Assembly (NCBI RefSeq): GCF_050908995.1
Contig: NC_135118.1
Location: forward strand, 15,323,501-15,387,500
Source of the DNA: Andrena cerasifolii
Lineage: Eukaryota > Arthropoda > Insecta > Hymenoptera > Andrenidae
Length of the DNA: 64,000 bases
Direction of reading: 5' to 3'
A program made the translations under genes and the position numbers. Below the pieces are notes generated by a model that made no database searches, was not told where the DNA came from, and saw only the letters and a program-made list of their open reading frames with translations. Positions 49,338 through 59,321 of the stretch are shown here, in pieces; within the stretch, counting starts at the first letter, position 1, and each line of letters opens with the position of its first letter.

Positions 49338-49761
49338 TGAGTGAATATGGCGTTACCCTGTGGTACGAAAAAGCAATTGGTCGACTAATTGATATCGATC
49401 ATGTGTGCTTATGTTGACATTACAACTGTCGCAGCACCTGTTTTCATTAAAAGATAAAATGAGTGATGATAAGAGTGATAGCGATACGGGATACTACCAC
49501 ACGTTCCCCGATATAGCAGAAGCTGCAAAAGCGATTCAGAAAAATTCGCTGCCGCCGAAATCGAAAGAAAAGTAGACAATGCACCACAAATTTATGGAGT
49601 GGCGAGATAAACAAAAAGTGGGGTCTTTATCGCAAGCAGTGCTTTTAGTTTCTGCCTTTTTATTTCAATAAAAAAGCAATCGAACATTCATATTTTATCG
49701 CGAATCGCTCAGCGACCTATCAGAAACACAGCTTTCATGCAGGTGTTGAAAAAAATACTGT

Positions 49762-49871
49762 GCGTGACAAGGGAGAGTCGCGATTTTGCGTCGCGTGAAG
49801 TGTTGCCCTCGCTGCGCTCGGGCAGCAAACTGTCGCTCGTAGATATCGCTTTCTTCTCTCCCTTGTCACGC
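49762..49871. repeat. Branched hairpin with a perfect 16-bp closing stem
   Basis: GCGTGACAAGGGAGAG at 49762-49777 pairs perfectly with CTCTCCCTTGTCACGC at 49856-49871. Inside lie two further stems: CGCGATTTTGCGTCGCG (49780-49796) and TGCCCTCGCTGCGCTCGGGCA (about 49803-49823, a 21-bp self-complementary stretch with a short loop). The outer TGACAAGGG recalls the CAAGGG ends nearby, but here TGA is part of the inverted repeat, not a duplication. It may be a tiny fold-back element or a structured RNA. Confidence 0.75.
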
Positions 49872-50049
49872 AATGTGCTATTCCTCGCTGTTGTATCTTA
49901 ACTGCCCTTGTTTACAAGCGAGCGCACCCTGTCTCCACGAATCTGATCTTCGCCTCCGCGAAACAAGTTACTTGACCCTGACACACGATCACTCAGTACA
50001 GAGAGGGGCATAATTTTTATTGAATAAAATTTCGAATAACGAGTAAAAC
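49872..50049. other. Short spacer without features
   Basis: Unremarkable sequence between the branched hairpin and the TTAA element at 50050. Confidence 0.3.
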
Positions 50050-50855
50050 TTAACCTTTAAAGGGCCGGGATTTTTTCATTGAAATCGTAAATTTTATTTA
50101 CTTAAGTTTAAGCATGTATAATGCGTTACTTTTCTTCCCGGGCGAATAAACAAACCTGAGTTTCACTATAAATAGAGGTATATATTTATTAAACAATAAT
50201 CAAAGTTTCTTATGTAGCTACATTATGTACAGTTTTCTTACCTATAAATAGAGAAACGACATTTAATACTTATTCTTCCCTATCTTTCCCTTGTATATTA
50301 ACACTTAATTCAAGGATCTACAATTACAATCATTCCACCTCTCTATATCGATTTTTACACCCCCTCTTCCTCCTTTATGTGGTCTACGTTGCTGTCATGT
50401 TACGCGGCAAATTTAAACTAGGTTCATAAGGTAGTATCTGTACTACTTTATACATATATACTACCAACATGTTCGGCAGAGTATCCAAATTTTTACGTGG
50501 CTGCTATAGTGACCGCGAACGGTATGGCACATACAGAAATTTTTAAAATTTTAACTTTACTGGTTCCAAGGGTTTTTGATATCGCTAATCCCGATTCTAA
50601 TGTCAGAGTATCGAAATTTTACACGGAAACAGTGTTGCCTACCTAAACAAGCCTAAATGAATAGCAGCAGTTACATTCATGTATAAATCTTTCCTTTGGC
50701 GTTACAAATAAAATATAATAATAGTTTCTGTGTAAAATTTCGATACTCTGACCTTAGAATCGTGATTAGCGATATCAAATACCCGTAGAAACACTGAAGT
50801 TAAAATTCTAAATTTTTCAATGGCCACTACAGTGGCCTGCCCCTCTAAAGGTTAA
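50050..50855. mobile_element. TTAA-bounded element with CCTTTARAGGG ends, 806 bp
   Basis: TTAA at 50050-50053 and 50852-50855 bounds CCTTTAAAGGGCC and, inverted, CCTTTAGAGGGGCAGGCC. Matching arms lie at about 50500-50640 and 50728-50840 (GATATCGCTAATCCCGATTC; CAGAGTATCGAAATTTTACA). The left arm is separated from its terminus by about 450 bp of other AT-rich sequence, so a second insertion or an asymmetric internal region is likely. No protein. Confidence 0.7.
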
Positions 50856-50920
50856 AAAGATTATTCGCTATGTGTCGAAAAAGTTGACCCTAGTTAAATT
50901 CATTCGTTAAATAACCTAAA

Positions 50921-51186
50921 GTTACAGTTATGGGCGCCCGGAGGGGGGTGCAAAAGGGGCAGTTGCCCCCCTGGCTTTTGAAAAAATCGCTATTTTTTCA
51001 AAACTGATCTTTATTAAGTTTATATTAAAAAGTGGAATATTTTTAAATTTGTTTTTTAAATTTGTAATTAAATTGGCACTATAAAATGGGTTAAAAAAAG
51101 CAAGAGGGTTATATTTTTCTGTACCATCGCCCAAAGTTGCCCCCTCGCCCCTTCGAAAAAGGTCTCCGGACGCCCTTGGTTACAGT
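50921..51186. mobile_element. hAT-like MITE with 8-bp target duplication GTTACAGT
   Basis: GTTACAGT occurs directly at 50921-50928 and 51179-51186. Between them the ends read TATGGGCGCCCGGAG and, inverted, CAAGGGCGTCCGGAG, followed by G-rich stretches (GAGGGGGG and, inverted, GGGGCGAGGGGGC). An 8-bp duplication with CA(R)GGGCG-type ends is typical of hAT transposons. The 250-bp element has an AT-rich middle and no transposase. Confidence 0.87.
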
Positions 51187-52292
51187 AACTTTTATTCGAT
51201 CCGTTATTTAAATAATTCTTTTTTTTATTTAGTTACCGTCCAACTCCGATTCAATGGAGTCGCGTAATTCGATTTGGACCCGCTCACCGGCGCGACGGAC
51301 TTCACACGTTGCGTGGCGATCGACAATTGCGAGTATCGAGCAGCAGGTGGGAAGGAGCGAGTAAAACGTTTAAGGACGTCGACAGGAGACGCCTGGAACT
51401 TCTCTTTTTCGCCGCGCGGATATCTGTTTCGATGGCGCGTTGGCAGGTAATTCGTCCCGCACGACGGATGGATCGATTCTCGAACTTCCTCGAGAGCGAT
51501 AGGGGCAAAAGAAACGCCCGGTGGAACGACAGCGGAGAGAATACGTTCTTCCGGCTGGTCTGCTGCATCTGCGAGGAATGATAAATCGTCGTCCTTCCCG
51601 GTGCGCGCGCTCGCGCGGACGGAAGTATCTTTAATGTCTCACGAGCTCCTTTCACGGGCCTGCAAGACTAGCCGGCAAGACGAACTTTATGCCAGGACAA
51701 TCCTCCCGGGACGAGGTCAATAAAAAGAGCCAGCCAACGAGTCTGGGCACCGGGACTTCATAACCGTCGCGAAGCCACGGAACCGCTGCTTTCTGTCTCC
51801 GCCTCGCTCCGTTTACTTTCTAAAAGATTCCGCGGGGACGCCACGATTTCCCTCCCCCCGGACGCGATCGCTGCGACCCGCGTTCCAGGCTTCGAAAGGC
51901 CGCTCAGCGGTTGCCGTGCCGCGGTGCTTGTTTTTCGAGATCCCTCCTAATTGGTCCACTGATTGCGGAGTCCTGACGCTCGAGGCCACGAACGAGGCCC
52001 ACTTCGGTCGTTGCGCGGCCAGTATATAATAATCTTGGGTTATGTTTACGGCTGTGATATACGACCGCGTAATACTCAAACTCCGCGAACTTCTAGCCGT
52101 GGCGTGTTGGAAGTTTTTTAATAACACGCAAGTCGTAATCAACGGGGAATGTGTTGCAGCGGTGGGAAGCGGCGCGAGCGAGCTTAGGAAACCAGTGGTA
52201 AATGCAGTTTTACTTTGACGAATATCTGTATACCAATTAGTCTCGAAACGCAAAGTTCCTGTCTGTACGCAGTAGCTGTGTACCGAGGATCG
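51187..52292. other. Gene-free stretch
   Basis: CpG-rich, with no supported gene. Openings 51309-51581 plus and 51302-51655 minus face each other and have no known domain. Confidence 0.4.
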
Positions 52293-53600
52293 TACAGGGT
52301 GTCCCACCTAAGACTGGACAGCGCGATATCTCCTAAAGTATTGGAGATAAAAAATTTAGAAAAATATGTAATTGAATGGTTCGAGGGGGCTGATTTATTA
52401 GCCGAGACGATTTTTTTTATTATTATTATTTTAAAAGATACGATGGTCAAGTTCGGTTTTTCAAATGCGGTATCGAGAAGCGCACCGTTACTTTTATTTC
52501 GCACTTGCATCTACGCTCGGATGGCCGGTTCTTTTGGGAGGGATGTAAGTTGGATTGGTTAGGTTAGGAGGAGTGAGAGTTGCTGGACTAAATTTCAACC
52601 ATAGGGAGCAGATTGTATCAGAACCAATCGGATTTGCATCCCTCACAAACGGCTGCTCTCTTGAAGAGGCCCTCTTCACAGCGATACCTCCTCCCCAATG
52701 CCCATCTTCTCTCGCACGGAATACGTCAACGCATGCTTTTGTTTTGATATGGAAGCTCGTGTTTATACCCCCTTTCTTCCTGTGTCTCTCCACGAGGAGT
52801 ATTGCCGGTGGATTGTAGGAGCGTAGATGTCTGGATGCCAGTTGTTGAATTCAGGAGACGATAGAAACACTTTATTACAAAACACACGTGTACTGCAATT
52901 AAAGTAAATCGTATTCCTCATCGGGCCTCTTCAAGAGAGCAGCCGTTTGTGAGGGATGCAAGTTGGATTGGTTCTGATACAATCTGCTCCCTATGGTTGA
53001 AATTTAGCCTAGCAACTTTCACTCCTCCTAACCTAACCAATCCAACTTACATCCCTCCCAAAAGAACCGGCCATCCGAGCGTAGATGCGAGTGCGCAATA
53101 AAAGTAACGGTGCGCTTCTCGATACCGCAGATGTACCTACCTAAGTAGCATTTCTGACGGAAAAGAATTGTCCAGCTTTTGGGCCTGCGAACCCTGTCGT
53201 AGACCTTTGGCAGGTAGGTATCAGTTTCAACAGGCAATGCCATCCGTGGCGCCAATAACACCGACCCCGGTCCTTGCTATTCCAGAGGGTTTTCTTCCAG
53301 TGAAAATCAGTAATCTTGCAAGCGGAATATCTTAAAAACTAGTGGAAATAAAGTGTAAACATTAAAGCTTATTGAATTTCTCTTGGAACGCTCTATCAAC
53401 TCAGGTGTTCAAAAAAAATAGTTCCATTTGAAAAACCGAACTTGACCATCGTATCTTTTAAAATAATAATAATAATAAAAAATCGTCTCGGCTAATAAAT
53501 TAGCCCCCTCGAACCATGCAATTACATATTTTTTTTAGTTTCTTATCTCCAATACTTTAGGAGATATCGCGCTGTCCAGTCTTAGGTGGGGCACCCTGTA
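52293..53600. mobile_element. TA-bounded CAGGGTG element, 1.3 kb, with an internal palindrome
   Basis: TA at 52293-52294 and 53599-53600 bounds CAGGGTGTCCCACCTAAGAC and, inverted, CAGGGTGCCCCACCTAAGAC. The outer arms are 171 bp each (52295-52465 and 53428-53598), including GCGATATCTCCTAAAGTATT and a TTATTATTATT run. Between them sit a second palindrome (52466-53129) and about 300 bp of unplaced sequence (53130-53427). No transposase. Tc1/mariner-type by its TA target. Confidence 0.9.
52466..53129. repeat. Internal palindrome with equal 207-bp arms
   Basis: Arms 52466-52672 and 52923-53129 are each 207 bp and about 95% complementary, starting TGCGGTATCGAGAAGCGCAC. The 250-bp spacer (52673-52922) is unrelated. 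The left arm begins directly where the outer element's 171-bp arm ends. The arms contain GGTTAGGTTAGGAGG, only two TTAGG units. It could be a nested fold-back element, though no target duplication is visible at its edges. Confidence 0.88.
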
Positions 53601-55637
53601 GTAAAAGCGAGAAGGGCCTGAAAGACAGAAACGGATCCCCCTCGGCGAGGGTAATCGATCCCTGGGCGAAAACTGTCGGCCCTCGGATCCGAATATATTT
53701 TACGCGCGATCCGGTAATCGGCCAGATAAGCCGGGCACTTGCAGCCGGGCCGAATCCAAACTTGTAACCGCGGCCATCGATTCTCCTGTGTAATCGTGTA
53801 TACCGTGAAACGCGACGAAATCACCGCAGCGATCGGGGGTTGCAGCTGCGATCGTTGCTGCCACCGCCACCGCCGTCGGATGCGCGTTCACCGCCCACCG
53901 ATTTCAAAACCGCCGGCTGGAATTCTCGGCCTGTGGAAATGGAAAATATGGCACCGTGCCGATTAGTGCGAATCACGGAGGTAGACGGTGGGAGGAGCGC
54001 ATAGAGCGCCGTTCGATTCATTTTCTTCCTCGATTTCCGGCCAATTATTGACGCGCCCTAAACGGCCGCGACACGACGGTGCGCCACGCCGCGACACCCC
54101 TCTCTTGAATTGGATTTTCAAAGCGGCGGACGCGTACCATCGACGATCCCCTATCGTCCTCCGGAACCCCCGCGGGGGGAGAGCTCGCGGCCGCGCCGGG
54201 ACACCGGCCGCGATCGTTCCCATTTGTTATTGCCCGATCTAATTGCCAGAGCGAAATGACGCCGCGGCCAGAAATTACGCCCGTACATTCTGCACGCATT
54301 CCCCGTGATTGCTTTACACCGTCCACCGGATTTTCCGCGTTTAGGGATGATGGCCGTTTTAAGTAATTACGAATGCCCCGTGTGAAACGAACAGCCGCTT
54401 CGACCGTACATTTCCTGCTAATCAAAGTGGCTTGGACCGTGGGCATTGATCGGTTTTCGTATCAAGTCGTTTCATCCTTTTACGTCTCTGCGGGGTGTTT
54501 CCAACCCTTGCTCGCTTCTTCCAGAGGTCCCTTTAACAGCTGAATATTCTTGCTAGAGGTTGTACCTACTGTACCGAGCTATTGGTACTGCGTGTGGCGT
54601 TTTTGCGCTCGAATGAAACGCATGTACAGGCAAAGCGATTTACATGGCGGTCCTTGGTGGCCAGATTCCAGCTGGAAGGAATTCTTGCGAGTGACAGGCC
54701 ACAATCGGGGTTTACACGCGTACACAATATCATTGTCAACAGTGCGGACGCTCGTAAACGGTTCGTTTGTTCGTGGAGCGCCGGTAGCCCTGGTGTCCAG
54801 GCCGCGGGGGCAGAGGGCCCGGGCCATCGGCGTAGCAAACGTGACCTCAAAATCAGCATGCAAATTCGCGGAATAATTATTCCGTGTGACCATCTCGCCC
54901 GAGGGCCCCGCAGATCTGCCTGATTTAGGGTTAACGGCGGACCTTGCAGTAGTGTTCGCGGGGGCAACGCGCACGGTCTTAGCTCAGGGCGCAGGCACGC
55001 ACGTGTGTACGAGCGTTCCGACGCCCCCGCCGGTGACTCTGAACCGGTGGACTTCGAATCCCACCGCGCGCCACGAAGATGCACTCCGGGGAGACATTTA
55101 ACCCGGTGAAATATGGATGTCGACGTTGGGGTAGCAGCTCCTGCCCACTGTCCGCAAATACGTACAGGCTCTCTGTCGCCACTGGATTAGCGATGAATGC
55201 ATGTTGGACGTTGGTAAATATGGAGGAGGGTTCTTCATGGGTGATCCAGCAATGGGCGCGCGGGGAAACTTGCGGTTGTCAATGTGCTATTAGTTTCTTT
55301 ATTGCTAGGGTAACGGCAGGTACCTAATATCGCCTAGCAAAAGTTAAGTAGATCTTGGTTGAATAATAATTGATATTTTTGTATGCGATTTGTTTGAAAG
55401 TAAAGAGAAATTATTCATGTTTTATGTGGCATAAGTTAGAATCCTCGAAACCTATAAATTTTTTCTTGGGACTCACAAAACGTAAGACATGCAAAAATCG
55501 GGTGTTGGAAAATGCTACATAATATCGCTTACTGAAAAATATTGATTAATTCAGTGTAGGTACATGTATGTTCACCTAGCACATCTGAAGAGTAAAGACC
55601 TGTGCAAAACAAGCGTTCTATATCATAATTTTCTTTC
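53601..55637. other. Gene-free CpG-rich stretch
   Basis: Strongly CpG-rich to 55.1 kb. A and B box-like words at 54978 and 55052 do not fold into a tRNA. ORFs overlap on both strands (for example 54566-55084 minus with 54550-54876 plus) and carry no domain. Confidence 0.45.
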
Positions 55638-55766
55638 TTAATCACTTTCATCATTCGAAACAATTTCTTCTTCACTCTCATCAGTAGAACTTTCACGGGT
55701 CTCGTATTTGGAAACAATAACATGATAACTACTAAGTAGCTTCGATGTTAAGTCTTCATCATTTAA
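55638..55766 (-). pseudogene. Acidic C-terminal coding relic
   Basis: One minus-strand frame, open for 42 codons, ends in an acidic serine-rich tail (YETRESSTDESEEEIVS, then NDESD and a stop). It is preceded by LNDEDLTSKLLSSYHVIV and closed upstream by a stop. Acidic Ser/Asp/Glu tails close many insect transposase and nuclear proteins, so this may be the last part of a decayed transposase ORF in an AT-rich patch (55.3-56.0 kb). No family can be assigned. Confidence 0.25.
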
Positions 55767-56083
55767 TCATATGCAATGATAGTAAACCTTAAACTCCATT
55801 GCAAGCACTATACAACAGTATTTGTGAAAATCATTGTACACTTACCCCTTTAGAGGTATTTATAAGTTAATCGAACCACTTCAAAAACTTTCTGAAACGT
55901 ATTTCAGAAATATGTGCTTGCTCAAGGCGCTCAATTGATTACAATGCCACTGTGTGGACAAAATAACTAATACACGGTTAGTTAGTAAAGAAATAGCGTC
56001 GCTATGACATTCAAGAGTTCTGTGGCGGAGATAAGCTGGGGTCTCATATTAGGAGAGGTCGTCATGTTCGGCTACTTTACCCT
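55767..56083. other. AT-rich spacer before a LINE tail
   Basis: No coding signal or pairable element ends between the acidic relic and the (TTA)n tract at 56084. Confidence 0.3.
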
Positions 56084-56372
56084 ATTATTATTTATTATTC
56101 TTTATTATTATTATTATTATTATTATTCTTTATTATTATTCTTCTTTATTATTATTATTCTTTATTATTATTCTTCTTCTTTATTATTATTATATTATTA
56201 TTATTATTATTTTTATTATTAAGCGTCTTTATTGCACAGCACAAGTAGATAAGCAAGAAAGAAAGAAAAAGCCAAAAGCAAAGGCGAATTTCAGTCAGAT
56301 ACTGTTTTTCAACCAAACCTAATCTAGTGTCATACTATGAACGAAAACTTAACCTAGGCTTAAATTTAATAC
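56084..56372 (-). mobile_element. LINE 3' end, minus strand, with long TAA-type tail
   Basis: The plus strand shows (TTA)n with TTC interruptions at 56084-56220. It is then followed by AAGCGTCTTTATTGCACAGC, GCCAAAAGCAAAGGCGAA and CTGTTTTTCAACC, which is the reverse complement of the LINE tail at 24835-24987. On the minus strand an AATAAAG hexamer-type signal lies just before the tail. The body may extend further right, up to about 56600, but similarity is lost. Confidence 0.82.
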
Positions 56373-59321
56373 AAGACTAGCTAGTGTACATAACAAGAGA
56401 AGCTGCAAAACAAGGTGGTAGAGGAGCTGAGGTCCGGTAAAGAAAAGAAAAGTTGACGTACCGATCAGACGGAAAGAAGCCTAATCATAAAAGAACAAAA
56501 ATAGAAATAGGAATTAAACGCGCACGTGACACGAACATGGATTAAACGAGAAAGAGTTTGTAGGTTATGCTAAGCATAGACGCTTGAAAAAAAAAGCTTC
56601 ATATCTGGATGTCGTGTATTTCGAGGAGTCCAGGCATTCGTTTTGGGGGGCAACTTTTTTCATTATCCCGAATGCAGAACCCTCCCCGAAAATACTCCGT
56701 GTTTACTGTTAGCCGCGTGCGCGTCTGCGTCGCGTCCGCGATGTATCTATACATCTGATAATAGCGCACGCAAAACGGGGATTTACCGATCCGTTCGTAC
56801 GGTAAACAACTCTAAACGCTTGGAGGGTCGCCAGACCGTGTTTAATTAATCGGCAGTCCATTAGCGGCTAAAGCGGTCACTGTATTTTCCTTTTGTCGAT
56901 GGCTGTGCGTTGGAAAACGCATCCGCGATGCTCGTCGAACATCCCTCTCGCCGATGGACGAACGGATGAATGCTGAAGGTAGCGCGGAAACATGCGGACG
57001 TTTTCGAAGGGCTGCCGAGCAGGGGTTGAGCTCGGTGTGTATACGTCGTTGATTCACGGCTTCTCCCTCCTAATGGCGGTATTCGAAAGGCCGCGCCGTG
57101 AAGAACAGCAAAGAGCAAAGAGGAGCTCGAGGGAAAGAAGGTGCCCTCTTCACCCTCGTCAACCTTCGCGAGCAAGTGTATACCGAAAGGGTGAGAATGG
57201 GAAGGGGCACGGTGCATTAGAAACGCGCGATGGTAAATCTCTGTTTATGAGGGTGATAAGGGTCGTCATTAGGGGGATCACAAAGGGAGGGATGCTTTCC
57301 GCGCTCCCTGACGGAAGCTACATTATCCTTCTGCCCCTTGTAGCCGCGGTCAGGTAATTACGCGTCAAAGGATCTTCATTACGCGTCACGTTTCGTCGTT
57401 GAAAATCGCCAGGGGCACGGAGGGGCGCTCCTTCGATTTTTAAAGTGCCACAGATTCCCCTCCGGCGTGCAAATGATTCGTCTTCGGTCCCGGTGGATAA
57501 TTCACTCGGGCGGAATTTCTTTCTTAATCTCCCCGCGACCGTACTCCGGGTGACAAACGACGACTGTACTTTCTCCTCTTATTCCGTCGGTTGTTTCGGG
57601 AGGGGGTGCGGCTTTGGCCACGACGCTGGCCGGAGACCGGGCTGGCCGCGGACTGCGCAGAGCTTAGCTGTAAATTTATTTTCCACCAGGCCACCGGAAG
57701 TCCCGTGCTACTTCCAGGGACGGGGGACGAGGGAGAAGCCCCTCTAGGCTAGCCGGACACTTGAGCTTTCATTGTTTACGGCAGCAGGACGGGCGGGGGT
57801 TGCAGTTTTCCCAAGAAGAGGTTAGTCTCTGACCGCTTCCATTCCTCTGGACGCTCGAAGCTCGACCCCTTTTCCCGTGCTTTTCACCTCGTCCCTCAAC
57901 TAGTCGAGCTGCTTGGCTCTCTCGTGATCCTCCTTGCTCGGTTTGTCCACGAGCAGGGGTCGACGATTGCTGGGGGAGATCCCCAGGAAACAAGTGAAAT
58001 AAATGACTCGACCTTCGCGACACTTAATCATCGGAACACTCTGGCATCCCCTCTCGCTGAAATTCTTGTCTTCGCGTTCATCGGGGGCTTAGGATCTTAG
58101 CTTCTGAACGTATCGAAATGTGCATGCACATATCGAACGGGCCTCTTCAGGTATCTTGCAGGAGACGTAGGTATTTGTCCTCAGCTTCGCGCAGCTTCCT
58201 TTCGTATCGGTCCTCCAGAGGATGCAGTTTTATCGATGGTCGCGGAAAAACACTTAGGGCGCGTCGCCTGGTGTCAGATATTGGGGCCACCACCGGCAGG
58301 CCGCGACGAAGGAAAATTCTTGTTCTTTAGCGGCTTGTCGTTCGTGAATATTTCACTGGGGCCGCGCGACCGGGATCAATCTACTTATTCTTCAAATATT
58401 CAGCGGCCTCATGGAGGGCGGCTTTATTTAATGCTTTTCTATGCACGTCCCGCCTCTAAAGGATCCCGTAATTCTGTCAGGCTTAAAAAGAAAATATCGG
58501 CCTCCGTGTTCTACGTCGCGACGACGATGGCCGCGGGCGTCGCTGCTCCAGAATTTCATACGTCCACTTTATATAGCGAAAGTATCTCGTTCTCTCGCCC
58601 CCGGTCCCCGCTTCCTTCCGGGACACAAGAAAAATATTCCGCGGCCCCTTTGCTCGCCTCGGTTCTTACACACGTCGGTCCAGAGGCTGCCTGTCGGCGA
58701 GAACTGTGAAAAATCGATGCCCGCTCTTCAGCTTCTCGGCCCTCGTCGAATGTTTTATTAAATTTCTCCTCGCCCCATTTGTCGCTGGCGTCCAACGAAC
58801 GTGGCTCGTAATTATTTGCGCGTAGGTAGATGCATTTTCTCGTCTCGCTGCCGCATCGCGCCACCAGATACGGGAAATCGTTGATATTCGCGTGCATGTA
58901 AACAGGTTGCTTGTCGAAGTACTCGATGAAAATAAATATTGTATTTCCATGACGGTATTCATACGAAACGCAGTATTTGTTGATGCTTATATCCGTCCGG
59001 GTTCCGGGGAGAATTCCTGCTTTAATGGTGCTCGAAGCGTACCGTTGCCTCCCGCTAAAAACCGGCGATATTCAGGCCATCCGTAGGAATTTCGATGTCT
59101 GATAGTACTTTTCAATACCTTCACGATCTCTCCTACACTGCCGCGCGCGTGATAGATGTACGCGGGGAGAATAGAAGGGAGCGATATACATTTCCCAGCG
59201 TACATTAGTGATACGTAGGCGCAGGTCTGATAGCTTCTACTCCCGAGGTAGTTATTTATGTCAAACGTAAAGACCGCGGGAAAAGATTGCAGTGCTTTTA
59301 ATGAGCATAGAAAGATTAATA
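56373..59321. other. Gene-free stretch, CpG-rich
   Basis: No supported gene. Openings 58236-58709 plus and 58441-58761 plus overlap each other and minus-strand ORFs, with no domain. Confidence 0.4.

Noticed and set aside
52555..52572. Telomere-like GGTTAGGTTAGGAGG
   Set aside because: Only two TTAGG units, inside a palindrome arm. Not a telomere or interstitial telomere array.
54970..55073. tRNA-like region: CTTAGCTCAGGGC and CTTCGAATCCCACC, with possible CGCACGG/CCGCGCG acceptor pairing
   Set aside because: The boxes are about 75 bp apart, no D stem or proper anticodon stem forms, and the T stem has two mismatches. It may be a distant tRNA pseudogene, but it is not supportable.
56004..56222. 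Tyr/Leu-rich ORF
   Set aside because: Its second half is the (TTA)n tail of a minus-strand LINE copy.
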